A DNA stretch of 64,000 nucleotides, taken from NCBI RefSeq assembly GCF_025961835.1, contig NZ_JAOQOK010000001.1, positions 3,286,001 to 3,350,000 on the forward strand. The letters run 5' to 3'. The first letter of the stretch is position 1. Each line of letters begins with the position of its first letter. The DNA comes from Sphingobium sp. B2D3C (GTDB lineage Bacteria; Pseudomonadota; Alphaproteobacteria; Sphingomonadales; Sphingomonadaceae). The translations under genes were made by a program, and so were the position numbers. This document shows, piece by piece, positions 43,595 to 51,857 of this stretch. Below the pieces are notes generated by a model. It had not been told where the DNA came from. It saw only the letters and a program-made list of their open reading frames with translations, and made no database searches.

Positions 43595-44437
43595 ATGGTA
43601 GCGCTCAGCTACTTCGTTCCGCCTGTCGATCTGGCACATTATTTTGGCGCAATGTACTTGTTCACGGCGGACCAGCCGCGCGTGGCGGACCATACCCGTG
43701 CGGACTTCGCGCAAATTCGCTTCATGCTCGCCGGTTCGGGCGCCTATCGGTTCGTGGACGGGCACCGGGCGGAGACCCCTGAATGCTGCCTGCTCGGCGC
43801 GACCAGCGCGGCGACGCATTTCGATGTGCACGGGCCGCTGCAGGTGTTCGGCGTTTCCGTTCTACCGCTGGGCTGGGCGGCGCTGCGGGCGGGCGATGCG
43901 GATGCGGCATCCGATGATGTCGTCGATCTCGCTGCCCGGTTCGGCCCGGGCTGGACCGACATGCTCTCGGCGCTGCGGAGGATCGATGATCCCGGCAGCG
44001 CGGAAGCTATCTTCTGGGCTTTCATCCGCGATCACCTTCATCCCGTCCCGGATGCAGAGCGCAAATTCATCGAGGTCGTGGACCGCTGGCTGGCAGACGA
44101 ACAGTCGCCGCGGGTCGAGGTGCTGCAGGAGACGACGGGCCTTTCCGCGCGCCAGCTCGCGCGCTGGTGTAACCGCCTGTACGGCGCGCCGCCCAAATAT
44201 CTGGCGCGAAAGTATCGGGCGCTGCGCTGTGCCCAGGTTCTGGCGCGCGAAGATCTGGAATGGGCGGAAGTGAGCGGCGATGCCTTCTATGACCAGTCGC
44301 ATTTCATCCGCGAGATCAAGCATTTCACGGGTCTCACGCCCACCGAACTGCGCGAGCGGGCCAGCATCGTGATTCGCCTCTCGATGAAGCGCGCGGAGCT
44401 GAAGGGCGGGATCGCCAGGTTGAGCCAGATCAGCTGA
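43595..44437 (+). CDS. AraC-family transcriptional regulator
   Basis: A 280-residue regulator. The N-terminal part (ALSYFVPPVDLAHYFGAMYL, DFAQIRFMLAGSGAYRF) is a cupin-like sensing domain. The C-terminal part (residues about 165-270) has two helix-turn-helix motifs with TTGLSARQLARWCNRLYGAP and DQSHFIREIKHFTGLTP, the AraC signature. The ATG at 43595 gives the usual family start; the open frame back to 43370 passes through a terminator hairpin. No target gene is evident; it stands between pyrD and the SUF operon. Confidence 0.85.
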   Translation: MVALSYFVPPVDLAHYFGAMYLFTADQPRVADHTRADFAQIRFMLAGSGAYRFVDGHRAETPECCLLGATSAATHFDVHGPLQVFGVSVLPLGWAALRAGDADAASDDVVDLAARFGPGWTDMLSALRRIDDPGSAEAIFWAFIRDHLHPVPDAERKFIEVVDRWLADEQSPRVEVLQETTGLSARQLARWCNRLYGAPPKYLARKYRALRCAQVLAREDLEWAEVSGDAFYDQSHFIREIKHFTGLTPTELRERASIVIRLSMKRAELKGGIARLSQIS

Positions 44438-44583
44438 CTCGCCAGCCGCTGTCGCCTGCCCGCCCCTGATGGCGTAAGGCAACAGAAGCGCCCGCGCTGC
44501 GAATTGCTCTGCTTTCGGGCTTGATTTCCGGCGAGCGCCGGCCCATTTGCGCAATCAGACCGATTTACTCCGATTTGAGAGTC

Positions 44584-44593
44584 GTTTGCAAAC
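44584..44593. promoter_or_regulatory. Perfect palindrome abutting the SUF regulator start
   Basis: GTTTGCAAAC ends one base before the ATG at 44594. Just upstream, ACTC/GAGT arms (44568-44583) form another small inverted repeat. They are candidate operator sites for autoregulation by the Rrf2 protein; no ribosome binding site is evident in the usual position. Confidence 0.4.
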
Positions 44594-45082
44594 ATGCGCC
44601 TGTCGAGCCTTGCCGATTATGCCGTGCTGATGATGCGGACCGCCGCCTCGCAGTGCGGTGGCGCGCGGGCGAATGCGGCGAGCCTCTCGGCCAAGGCCGG
44701 CATTCCGGTGCCGACGGGACAGAAGCTTGCGAGCCTGCTCGGACGGGCCGGGCTGATCAAGGCGACGCGTGGCAGCGGCGGCGGCATCAAGCTGGCGCGC
44801 CCGGCGGCGGCGATCACGCTGGCCGACATCATCGAAGCGGTCGATGGACCGATCGCGCTCACTGGCTGCCTCGAGCCGCACGGGGCGGAATGCTGCGCCC
44901 TCTCGCAGCCCTGTGACATCCGCCCGCACTGGATCGGCGTCAACGCGCTGGTCCGCGATGCGCTGGCGCATGTCACGCTGGCTCATCTCATCGCTTCCCC
45001 TGAAACGCTGCCGGTTGCGGCTTTCTCGCCTCCGGGCCTGACTGGCCCTGCAAGCGCCACCGCCATGGAGTCCGTGCAATGA
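44594..45082 (+). CDS. Rrf2-family SUF iron-sulfur assembly regulator
   Basis: A 162-residue protein with an N-terminal winged helix ([38 protein letters not shown]) and a cysteine set at 92, 100, 101 and 107 ([17 protein letters not shown]) that could bind an iron-sulfur cluster, as in IscR. Members of this branch head SUF operons in alphaproteobacteria and sense cluster status. The stop overlaps the sufB start by 4 bases (ATGA), so regulator and operon are co-translated and probably autoregulated through sites just upstream. Confidence 0.9.
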   Translation: MRLSSLADYAVLMMRTAASQCGGARANAASLSAKAGIPVPTGQKLASLLGRAGLIKATRGSGGGIKLARPAAAITLADIIEAVDGPIALTGCLEPHGAECCALSQPCDIRPHWIGVNALVRDALAHVTLAHLIASPETLPVAAFSPPGLTGPASATAMESVQ

Positions 45083-46566
45083 CTGCCCCGGTCGATACCC
45101 GCCCCAAGAATGAAGATGCGCTCGCCGCCGCCAAGAAGGTGAGCGACTATGAGTGGGGCTTCAGTTCGGACATCGAGCAGGAGTTCGCGCCCAAGGGCCT
45201 GAGCGAGGACACTGTCCGCTTCATCTCGGCCAAGAAGAACGAGCCGGAATGGATGTTGGAGTGGCGCCTCAAGGCCTATCGCCACTGGCTGACGATGGAC
45301 TCGCCGGACTGGGCGAAGCTCAACGTGCCGCCCATCGATTATCAGGACGCCTATTATTATGCGGCGCCCAAGAAGAAGGTCGAGCTGGGGAGCCTGGACG
45401 AGCTCGATCCGGAGATCCGCCGGACTTACGAGAAGCTGGGCATTCCAATCGAGGAGCAGAAAGTGCTCGCCAATGTCGCGGGCGCGCGCCGGGTCGCTGT
45501 GGACGCCGTGTTCGACAGCGTTTCGGTCGCCACCACCTTCCGCAAGGAACTGGAGGAAGCCGGCGTCATCTTCCGCTCGATCAGCGAGGCGATCCGCGAG
45601 TTCCCCGATCTGGTGAAGAAGTGGCTCGGCAAGGTCGTGCCGATGCATGACAATTACTTCGCCACGTTGAACTGCGCGGTCTTCTCGGATGGCACCTTCG
45701 TCTACATTCCCGAGGGCGTCCGCTGCCCGATGGAGCTCTCCACCTATTTCCGCATCAATGCCGAGAATACCGGCCAGTTCGAGCGCACACTGATCGTCGC
45801 CGACAAGGGCAGCTACGTCTCCTATCTGGAAGGCTGCACCGCCCCGCAGCGCGACGAGAATCAGCTCCACGCTGCCGTGGTCGAACTGGTCGCGCTCGAC
45901 GATGCCGAGATCAAATATTCGACCGTGCAGAACTGGTACCCCGGGGATGCTGAGGGCAAGGGCGGCATCTACAATTTCGTCACCAAGCGCGCGCTCTGCC
46001 AGGGGCGCAATAGCAAGGTGAGCTGGACTCAGGTGGAAACCGGCAGCGCGATCACGTGGAAATATCCCAGCTGCGTGCTGAACGGCGAGAACAGCGTCGG
46101 CGAGTTCTACTCGGTGGCTGTGACCAACAATCGCCAGCAGGCCGATACCGGCACCAAGATGATCCACAACGGGAAGAACACCCGTTCGACGATCGTCTCC
46201 AAGGGCATCAGCGCCGGCAAGTCCAATGGCACCTATCGCGGCCTTGTGCGGATGAGCGCCAATGCGGAAGGGGCGCGCAACTTCACCCAGTGCGATTCGC
46301 TGCTGCTGGGTGACCAGTGCGGCGCCCACACCGTGCCCTATATCGAGGTGAAGAACCCGAGCGCCATCGTCGAGCATGAGGCGACGACGAGCAAGATCAG
46401 CGACGATCAGCTCTTCTACGCCCTGCAGCGCGGGCTGGATCAGGAAGCGGCGGTGAGCCTTATCGTCAACGGCTTTGCGAAGGACGTGCTCCAGCAACTG
46501 CCGATGGAATTCGCGGTGGAAGCACAGAAGCTGCTCGGGATTTCGTTGGAAGGGTCGGTGGGGTGA
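45079..46566 (+). CDS. sufB: Fe-S cluster assembly scaffold protein SufB
   Basis: The main scaffold of the SufBCD complex, on which clusters are built from sulfur delivered by SufS. The 495 residues carry the SufB features: [40 protein letters not shown] and [19 protein letters not shown], with cysteines for cluster and persulfide handling. The length is typical. It overlaps the Rrf2 gene by 4 bases. A repeat element follows the stop before the next SUF-operon gene. Confidence 0.96.
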   Translation: MTAPVDTRPKNEDALAAAKKVSDYEWGFSSDIEQEFAPKGLSEDTVRFISAKKNEPEWMLEWRLKAYRHWLTMDSPDWAKLNVPPIDYQDAYYYAAPKKKVELGSLDELDPEIRRTYEKLGIPIEEQKVLANVAGARRVAVDAVFDSVSVATTFRKELEEAGVIFRSISEAIREFPDLVKKWLGKVVPMHDNYFATLNCAVFSDGTFVYIPEGVRCPMELSTYFRINAENTGQFERTLIVADKGSYVSYLEGCTAPQRDENQLHAAVVELVALDDAEIKYSTVQNWYPGDAEGKGGIYNFVTKRALCQGRNSKVSWTQVETGSAITWKYPSCVLNGENSVGEFYSVAVTNNRQQADTGTKMIHNGKNTRSTIVSKGISAGKSNGTYRGLVRMSANAEGARNFTQCDSLLLGDQCGAHTVPYIEVKNPSAIVEHEATTSKISDDQLFYALQRGLDQEAAVSLIVNGFAKDVLQQLPMEFAVEAQKLLGISLEGSVG

Positions 46567-46584
46567 CTTCTACCTTGTCCTCCC

Positions 46585-46672
46585 ACGTCATGCCGGACCT
46601 GATCCGGCATCCCGCTTCTTACGACGCGGCGCCGAAGGGCAGCTGGACCCCGGATCAAGTCCGGGGTGACGA
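46585..46672. repeat. Interspersed double-hairpin repeat (CATGCCGGA family)
   Basis: ATGCCGGA/TCCGGCAT (46590-46610) and CCCCGGA/TCCGGGG (46648-46666) form two small hairpins, ending GTGACG. This is a well-known alphaproteobacterial intergenic repeat pattern. It lies inside the SUF operon between sufB and the next orf. Confidence 0.78.
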
Positions 46673-46719
46673 ACATTAAACACCCTCTCCCTGAGCGGGC
46701 TTTTACAGGAACGAGACTT

Positions 46720-47187
46720 TTGAGCGACGAAGACGATATCCAGGATGCCCTCGCCGATTTCGCGGAAGATGTCGGCAATGGCCAGTCGTGGACGGCGGCC
46801 ATCCGCATCCTGACCGAGGATTATGAACTGGAAGAGGGCGAGCTTCAGCCGCGTGCCGTCCAGGATTTCGGCGATCTCGATGCCTATCAGGCGCAGTGCC
46901 GCGAGGCGCTGGCCAAGGGCGATGCGACGTTCACCGAGCGGCTGCGGACGGACAAGGCGTTCCACAAGGCGAAGGCGCCCAACCTCGCGCGCATGGGGCC
47001 GGTGAGCGAGTTCGTCGTGGGCCTGCTGGAGAAGGGCGCACCGGAGCCGGGCGCCGACTGGTGGCCCTATATGCCGATCAAGCGGCACATCGACACGCTG
47101 TTCCCCGCCCCCGGCGACGTGCGCGACATGGCCTTCTGGACGGCCCGCACGCTCATCCGCCAGCACGAGCAGGAAGGCGCGCGCTGA
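46720..47187 (+). CDS. Hypothetical protein within the SUF operon
   Basis: A 155-residue acidic soluble protein (SDEDDIQDALADFAEDVGNG, later KAFHKAKAPNLARMGPVSEF and KRHIDTLFPAPGDVRDMAFW). I do not recognise a family, and no cysteine cluster motif is seen. The TTG at 46720 is preferred because AGGAACGAG lies upstream; a GTG at 46666 is inside the repeat element. Its stop overlaps the sufC ATG by one base (TGATG), so it is coupled to sufC and probably serves cluster assembly, perhaps as an accessory factor. Function is inferred from position only. Confidence 0.72.
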   Translation: MSDEDDIQDALADFAEDVGNGQSWTAAIRILTEDYELEEGELQPRAVQDFGDLDAYQAQCREALAKGDATFTERLRTDKAFHKAKAPNLARMGPVSEFVVGLLEKGAPEPGADWWPYMPIKRHIDTLFPAPGDVRDMAFWTARTLIRQHEQEGAR

Positions 47188-47933
47188 TGCTGATCATCGA
47201 CAATCTCCACACCGAAATCGACGGCAAGGCCATCCTCAAGGGCCTCAGCCTCTCGATCAATGCGGGGGAAATCCACGCGATCATGGGGCCGAACGGCGCG
47301 GGCAAGTCCACGCTGGCCTATACGCTTGGCGGCCGGCCCGGCTATGAAGCGACGCAGGGCAGCGTCTCGTTCAACGGCGCCGATCTGCTCGACATGGAGC
47401 CGCATGAGCGCGCCGCCGCCGGCTTGTTCCTCGGCTTCCAATATCCGGTCGAGATTCCTGGCGTTTCCAATGTCCAGTTCCTGCGCGAGGCGCTGAACAG
47501 CCAGCGCCGCGTCCGCGGGGAAGAGCCGCTGTCCGCCGCCGATTTCCTGCGGCTGGCGCGCGAGAAGGCGGCGCTGCTCGGCATGGACATGGAGATGCTC
47601 AAGCGCCCGGTGAATGTGGGCTTTTCCGGCGGCGAGAAGAAGCGCGCCGAGATGGTCCACATGGGCATATTGGACCCGAAGCTGGCGATTCTCGACGAGA
47701 CCGATTCCGGCCTCGATATCGATGCGCTCAAGACCGTGGGCGCAGGGATCAACGCGATCATGCGCGCGCCGGACAAGGCCGTGCTGCTCATCACCCATTA
47801 TCAGCGCCTGCTCGATTATGTGCAGCCGGACTTCGTGCACGTGCTTGCCGCGGGCCGCATCGTGAAATCGGGCGGACCGGAACTGGCGCTGGCGCTGGAG
47901 AAGGACGGCTATGCCGAGGTGGTCGCCGCATGA
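47187..47933 (+). CDS. sufC: Fe-S cluster assembly ATPase SufC
   Basis: The ABC-type ATPase of SufBC2D. The 248 residues show Walker A GPNGAGKST (34-42), the Q-loop region LGFQYPVEIPGV, the signature FSGGEKKRAEM and Walker B LAILDETDSGLD, followed by TH in LLITHYQRLLDYV. All are characteristic of SufC rather than transporter ATPases. It begins inside the TGA of the preceding orf and overlaps the next small gene by 4 bases. Confidence 0.97.
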   Translation: MLIIDNLHTEIDGKAILKGLSLSINAGEIHAIMGPNGAGKSTLAYTLGGRPGYEATQGSVSFNGADLLDMEPHERAAAGLFLGFQYPVEIPGVSNVQFLREALNSQRRVRGEEPLSAADFLRLAREKAALLGMDMEMLKRPVNVGFSGGEKKRAEMVHMGILDPKLAILDETDSGLDIDALKTVGAGINAIMRAPDKAVLLITHYQRLLDYVQPDFVHVLAAGRIVKSGGPELALALEKDGYAEVVAA

Positions 47934-48274
47934 GTCTGATTGCCGCCTTGGTGCTTGCCCAGAGCGCCGTCGCCGCGCCGCCGGTACCGAATGAGGGTGC
48001 GGCTGCCGAGGACATCACCGTCATCGCGCAGCGCCTGCGCGGCGTCCAAGTGGGCATGACCCGTGACGCGGCGGGCAAATATCATTGCGGATTGAGTGAA
48101 TCGACCGGCGTGCGCAAGCTCGACGCGGCCTTGTGCAAGGCCACGACGCAATGCGTGCGCAATGGCAAGGCGACGCAGGACGAGGTGCGCGCCTGTGTGG
48201 ACAAGGCCCGGCCCTCGTTGGTCGCGCGCATTCGCGAGTATCTGTCGATCGAGCGTGCGGGAGGCGGCGCATGA
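47930..48274 (+). CDS. Small exported hypothetical protein in the SUF operon
   Basis: A 114-residue protein with an apparent short signal peptide (MSLIAALVLAQSAVAAPPVP). The mature part has three cysteines (CGLSES, ALCKATTQC, ACVDKAR; about residues 53-88). No family recognised. It overlaps sufC by 4 bases and sufD by 4 bases (ATGA in both cases), an unusual place for a secreted protein among cytosolic cluster-assembly factors. It may be a lineage-specific insertion. Confidence 0.78.
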   Translation: MSLIAALVLAQSAVAAPPVPNEGAAAEDITVIAQRLRGVQVGMTRDAAGKYHCGLSESTGVRKLDAALCKATTQCVRNGKATQDEVRACVDKARPSLVARIREYLSIERAGGGA

Positions 48275-49026
48275 TGGCACCGGCAACGCTCCCCACGCGC
48301 CGCGACGAGGCCTGGCGCTATAGCGACCTCGATGCCGTGGCGCAGGTCTGGCCCGTGGGCGCGCCCGAGCGGATCGTCGTCGCGCCCGGCGAAGTGCGCA
48401 CGCTGGCGCTGCTGCAGGATGGCACGGACGGCGAGAGCATCGTGCGCGATCATCTGGTCGAGATCGGCGCGGGCGGGACGCTCAACGTCCATCTGCTGAA
48501 CAGCGGCGGCACGCTGGGGCGGGTCACCTTCGACGTGACGCTGGCGCGCCATGCGCATTTCGAGCTGAAGGCGGCGTTGATCGGTGGCGCGTCGCAGACC
48601 ATCGAGCTGGTGACGACGCTCAACCATGCCGAGCCGGAAGCGACCAGTGCGCAGACCGTGCGGGCGATCGCGGCGGGCAAGGCGACGACCAATTATCTCG
48701 GGCAGATCCGCGTCGCGCGCGATGCACAGAAGACCGATGCCGCGCAGAGCTTCAAGGCGATGCTGCTCGGCCGTACCGCCACGGCCAATGCCAAGCCGGA
48801 GCTGGAGATCTTCGCCGATGACGTGAAGTGCGCCCATGGCGCCAGCATCGGCCAGCTCGATGCCGCTGCCTTGTTCTACATGGCCTCGCGCGGGATCGAT
48901 CCGGCGAGCGCCAAGGCGCTGCTGCTCGAAGCCTTCATCGCCGGGCTGTTCGACGACATGGCCGACGAGGCCGAGCGCGAGCGGTTCGGAACGGTGGCGC
49001 GGGCCCGGTTGGAGGCGCTGGGATGA
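48271..49026 (+). CDS. sufD: Fe-S cluster assembly protein SufD (short form)
   Basis: A 251-residue partner of SufB in the SufBC2D scaffold. It starts MMAPATLPTRRDEAWRYSDL, the typical SufD opening, and contains FKAMLLGRTATANAKPELEI and DDVKCAHGASIGQLDAAALF with the conserved His-Gly-Ala segment. It is markedly shorter than the 420-residue enterobacterial protein, as is usual in sphingomonads, because the N-terminal helical domain is reduced. Starts at 48271 or 48274 overlap the preceding gene. It is followed by 240 bases of repeats before sufS. Confidence 0.93.
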   Translation: MMAPATLPTRRDEAWRYSDLDAVAQVWPVGAPERIVVAPGEVRTLALLQDGTDGESIVRDHLVEIGAGGTLNVHLLNSGGTLGRVTFDVTLARHAHFELKAALIGGASQTIELVTTLNHAEPEATSAQTVRAIAAGKATTNYLGQIRVARDAQKTDAAQSFKAMLLGRTATANAKPELEIFADDVKCAHGASIGQLDAAALFYMASRGIDPASAKALLLEAFIAGLFDDMADEAERERFGTVARARLEALG

Positions 49027-49070
49027 TGGTGCGTGCTGCTCTTCTGAACGGTTCGCTGGCTTCTGCCGCC

Positions 49071-49153
49071 CCCGTGCTCCTGCGAAGGCAGGGGTCTAGG
49101 GCGCAACCGACTGCCCTTGCCGCCCTGGGCTCCTGCCTTCGCAGGAGCACGGG
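49071..49153. repeat. Long inverted repeat (GTGCTCCTGCGAAGG family)
   Basis: A left arm 49071-49092 and its near-perfect complement at 49132-49153 (22 bases matching exactly at the outer part) enclose about 39 bases. It can fold into one large hairpin in the sufD-sufS spacer. Confidence 0.78.
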
Positions 49154-49170
49154 AAGGGACGGTGCTGGGC

Positions 49171-49313
49171 GTGTCTCGACTTCGCTCGACACGAACGGGA
49201 GGGTGGGCGTGATCGGGTTATTCCGGCCTCGGGTTCGCGCTCGCGCGCTCTGTTCGGAGATGTCAGCGTGATGACGACCAAGACCCCGTTCGTGTCGAGC
49301 GAAGTCGAGACAC
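49171..49313. repeat. 28-bp perfect inverted repeat pair flanking the sufS start region
   Basis: The 28 bases at 49171-49198 are repeated as the exact complement at 49286-49313, 87 bases apart. The same sequence family occurs at 55869-55945. The right arm lies in frame with sufS and would encode PFVSSEVET if translation starts at 49271. Confidence 0.82.
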
Positions 49314-49327
49314 CCTCCGCCGCAACC

Positions 49328-50539
49328 ATGAACGCGCTCCTCAGCCGTCGCGCCGATTTCCCCGGCCTCGTCACCGTTGACGGCAAGCCCTGGCACTATC
49401 TCGATACCGCCGCCACGGCACAGAAGCCGCAGGTGGTGATCGACGCCACGGTGCGGGCAATGGGCGCGGACTATGCGACGGTCCATCGCGGCGTCTACGC
49501 GCGGTCGGCGGACATGACGCTGGCTTTCGAGGCCGCGCGCCGTCGCGTGGCGCGCTTTATCAACGCGCCGAGCGAGAATGAGATCGTCTTCGTGCGCGGC
49601 GCGACCGAGGGGATCAATCTCGTCGCGCAGAGCTGGGGCGGCGCCAATCTCAAGGCCGGCGACTGTATCCTGCTCTCGACGCTGGAGCATCACAGCAATA
49701 TCGTGCCCTGGCAGTTGATTGCCGAGCGGACCGGCGCGCAAATCGACGTCGTGCCGCTGACGCCGGATGGCCGCATCGATCTGGATGCCATGGCGGCAAT
49801 GATCCGCCCGGAGCACAAGCTCGTGGCACTTGCGCATGTCTCCAATGTGCTCGGCAGCGTGCTGGACGTGCGGCGCGTGGCGGAGATTGCCCATGGCGCC
49901 GGGGCGCTGCTGCTGGTCGATGGTTGTCAGGCCGCGCCACGGCTCGCCATCGACGTGCAGGCGCTGGGCTGCGACTTCTATCTCTTCTCCGGCCACAAGC
50001 TTTATGGCCCGACCGGCATCGGCGTGCTCTGGGCGCGCGGCGAGATTCTGGGGGCCATGCCGCCTTATCATGGCGGCGGCGCGATGATCGACAAGGTGAC
50101 TTTTGCGCGCACGACCTATGCGCCGCCTCCGGCGCGGTTCGAGGCAGGCACGCCCGCGATCATCGAGACGATCGGGCTGGCGGCGGCAATCGATTATGTC
50201 GAGGCGATCGGGCTCGATCGCATGGCTGCCCATGAGGATGCGCTGGTCGCACGCACGCGTGAGGCGTTGCGCGGCATCAACACCATCCGCCTGCTCGGGC
50301 CGGAGGATGCGGCGGGAATCGTCTCTTTCGTGATGGAGGGGGTTCATCCCCACGACATCGGCACTATCTTGGATGAGAGCGGCGTGGCGATCCGCGCGGG
50401 CCATCACTGCGCGCAGCCGCTCATGGCGCATCTCGGCGTCGAGGCGACGGCGAGGGCCAGCTTCGGGATTTACAATGATGAAAGCGATATCGAGGCGCTG
50501 CTGCGTGGCCTCGATCGGGTCAGGACGATATTCGGATGA
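49328..50539 (+). CDS. sufS: Cysteine desulfurase SufS
   Basis: A PLP enzyme that takes sulfur from cysteine for cluster assembly. The 403 residues (from ATG 49328) show LDTAATAQKPQ, the PLP lysine 224 in SGHKLYGPTG, and the active-site Cys361 in RAGHHCAQPLM, all group II SufS features. An alternative start at 49271 (with GGAG upstream) would add 19 residues read mostly from an interspersed repeat; homologous SufS proteins normally begin near SRRADFPGL, so I prefer 49328, though it lacks a clear ribosome binding site. It overlaps sufT by 4 bases. Confidence 0.94.
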   Translation: MNALLSRRADFPGLVTVDGKPWHYLDTAATAQKPQVVIDATVRAMGADYATVHRGVYARSADMTLAFEAARRRVARFINAPSENEIVFVRGATEGINLVAQSWGGANLKAGDCILLSTLEHHSNIVPWQLIAERTGAQIDVVPLTPDGRIDLDAMAAMIRPEHKLVALAHVSNVLGSVLDVRRVAEIAHGAGALLLVDGCQAAPRLAIDVQALGCDFYLFSGHKLYGPTGIGVLWARGEILGAMPPYHGGGAMIDKVTFARTTYAPPPARFEAGTPAIIETIGLAAAIDYVEAIGLDRMAAHEDALVARTREALRGINTIRLLGPEDAAGIVSFVMEGVHPHDIGTILDESGVAIRAGHHCAQPLMAHLGVEATARASFGIYNDESDIEALLRGLDRVRTIFG

Positions 50540-51033
50540 ATGACGAGAGCAGAATCAGGACCGAGGAAGTCGAAGGCGTCGCCCCGCCGCCGCGCGCTCG
50601 CGTGAGCGATGTGGTGGAGGATGCTTCCGGCGTTGCGGAAAACGCCTCGGACAAGGTCGCCCGCAAGCGCGACTATCTGGAGGGCTTTCTCGCCCAGAAG
50701 CCCAGCGATGCGCCCGCCGGCGAGCCGGGCGGCGCGACCTATGATGCGGTGATCGATGCGCTCAAGAGCATCTTCGATCCGGAAATCCCCGTGAACATCT
50801 ACGATCTGGGGCTGATCTACGGGGTCGAGGTGGGCGAGGACAATCATGTCGCCGTGACCATGACGCTCACGACGCCGCATTGCCCGGTCGCGGAATCGAT
50901 GCCCGGCGAAGTGGAAATGCGCGTGGGATCGGTGCCCGGCGTCGGGCTGGTGGACGTCAACCTCGTGTGGGACCCGCCATGGGACCCGCAGAAGATGAGC
51001 GACGAAGCCAAGCTGGAACTGGGGATGCTGTAA
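50536..51033 (+). CDS. sufT: MIP18/DUF59 Fe-S maturation protein SufT
   Basis: A 165-residue protein. The C-terminal 100 residues are a MIP18 (DUF59) domain: AVIDALKSIFDPEIPVNIYD, LIYGVEV and MTLTTPHCPVAESMP with a conserved cysteine. SufT proteins help mature or repair iron-sulfur targets. The N-terminal 65 residues are charged and probably disordered. ATGA overlap with sufS. A strong hairpin follows the stop, before sufA. Confidence 0.92.
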   Translation: MNDESRIRTEEVEGVAPPPRARVSDVVEDASGVAENASDKVARKRDYLEGFLAQKPSDAPAGEPGGATYDAVIDALKSIFDPEIPVNIYDLGLIYGVEVGEDNHVAVTMTLTTPHCPVAESMPGEVEMRVGSVPGVGLVDVNLVWDPPWDPQKMSDEAKLELGML

Positions 51034-51037
51034 CGCT

Positions 51038-51062
51038 TCGCCAAAAGGAGACCTTTTGGCGA
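51038..51062 (+). other. 11-bp hairpin between sufT and sufA
   Basis: CGCCAAAAGG (51039-51048) pairs with 51052-51061 around AGA, with one more flanking pair. It starts 5 bases after the sufT stop. No T run follows, so it may tune or stabilise rather than end transcription. Confidence 0.65.
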
Positions 51063-51080
51063 GTTGGGAACAATTCTTGT

Positions 51081-51114
51081 CCGTTCGCCCTGAGCTTGTC
51101 GAAGGGTTCTTCTT
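51081..51114. repeat. Interspersed repeat (TTCGCCCTGAGC family), copy 2
   Basis: CCGTTCGCCCTGAGC, T, TGTCGAAGGG: the same element as at 28462-28490 with a single base change. It sits between the sufT hairpin and sufA. Confidence 0.7.
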
Positions 51115-51151
51115 TTGAAGACTGCACGGACATTGAGTGAGAGTGAGACTG

Positions 51152-51511
51152 ATGACCACGACCACCACCAAGCGCCCTCTGCCTGCCGCCGTTACGCTGA
51201 CGCCGGCCGCCGAGCAGCGCGTCGCGGACCTGATGGCCAAGGCGCCTGAGGGCACGATGGGCGTCAAGCTCTCCACGCCGCGCCGGGGCTGCTCGGGGCT
51301 GGCCTATTCCGTCGACTATGTGAGCGAGGTCGCGCCGTTCGATGAGCGCATCGAGACGCCCGGCGGCCTGTTCTTCATCGATGCCGCCTCGGTGCTCTAC
51401 CTCATCGGCTCGACCATGGACTGGGTGGAAGACGATTTCACCGCCGGCTTCGTGTTCAACAATCCCAACGCCAAGGGCGCCTGCGGCTGCGGCGAAAGCT
51501 TCACCGTCTGA
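51152..51511 (+). CDS. sufA: A-type iron-sulfur carrier SufA
   Basis: A 119-residue A-type carrier. The three conserved cysteines are at 47 (RRGCSGLAYSV), 111 and 113 (GACGCGESF). It ferries [4Fe-4S] or [2Fe-2S] units from the scaffold to targets. The ATG at 51152 is preferred over a GTG at 51137. Its TGA is overlapped by the next reading frame. Last canonical member of this SUF operon. Confidence 0.94.
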   Translation: MTTTTTKRPLPAAVTLTPAAEQRVADLMAKAPEGTMGVKLSTPRRGCSGLAYSVDYVSEVAPFDERIETPGGLFFIDAASVLYLIGSTMDWVEDDFTAGFVFNNPNAKGACGCGESFTV

Positions 51512-51837
51512 AGGCGCGCCGCATCCTGTTCGTGTGCAGCCAGAACCGGCTGCGCAGCCCGACGGCAGAGCAGATTTTCGCTGAGCGCGGCGACATGGAA
51601 GTCAGCTCTGCGGGCACGAATCAGAATGCCGAAAACCCGCTGACCGGCGAATTGGTGGACTGGGCCGACCTGATCGTCGTGATGGAGCGCGTTCACCGCG
51701 CCAAGATTCAACAACGCTTCCGGCGGATATTGAACGGGCGGCGGATCGTCTGCCTGAATATCCCCGACGAGTACGCATTCATGGACCCGGCACTGATCAA
51801 GCTGCTTCAGCAGCGCATGGCCAGCTTCCTGTCCTGA
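51508..51837 (+). CDS. Low-molecular-weight phosphotyrosine phosphatase-like protein (non-standard start)
   Basis: The product reads ARRILFVCSQNRLRSPTAEQ...; CSQNRLRS fits the C-x5-R-S phosphatase loop and WADLIVVME plus IPDEYAFMDPALIKLL match a small LMW-phosphatase-like branch. No ATG, GTG or TTG lies in frame before the beta-strand ILFV; the first ordinary start, GTG at 51532, would remove that strand. I therefore propose CTG at 51508, overlapping the sufA stop as CTGA, giving 109 residues. A translation-coupled CTG start is inference. Substrate unknown; the link to SUF is position only. Confidence 0.75.
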   Translation: MKARRILFVCSQNRLRSPTAEQIFAERGDMEVSSAGTNQNAENPLTGELVDWADLIVVMERVHRAKIQQRFRRILNGRRIVCLNIPDEYAFMDPALIKLLQQRMASFLS

Positions 51838-51857
51838 ACCTCGGCAGCAGTCGAGCC

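Noticed and set aside
46585..49313. Possible CRISPR array from clustered repeats in the SUF operon
   Set aside because: Repeats are of different families, not regularly spaced, and no cas gene is present.
49271..49327. Longer sufS start giving TPFVSSEVETPS
   Set aside because: These residues are encoded by an interspersed repeat found elsewhere, and homologous proteins begin downstream; kept as an alternative in the entry.
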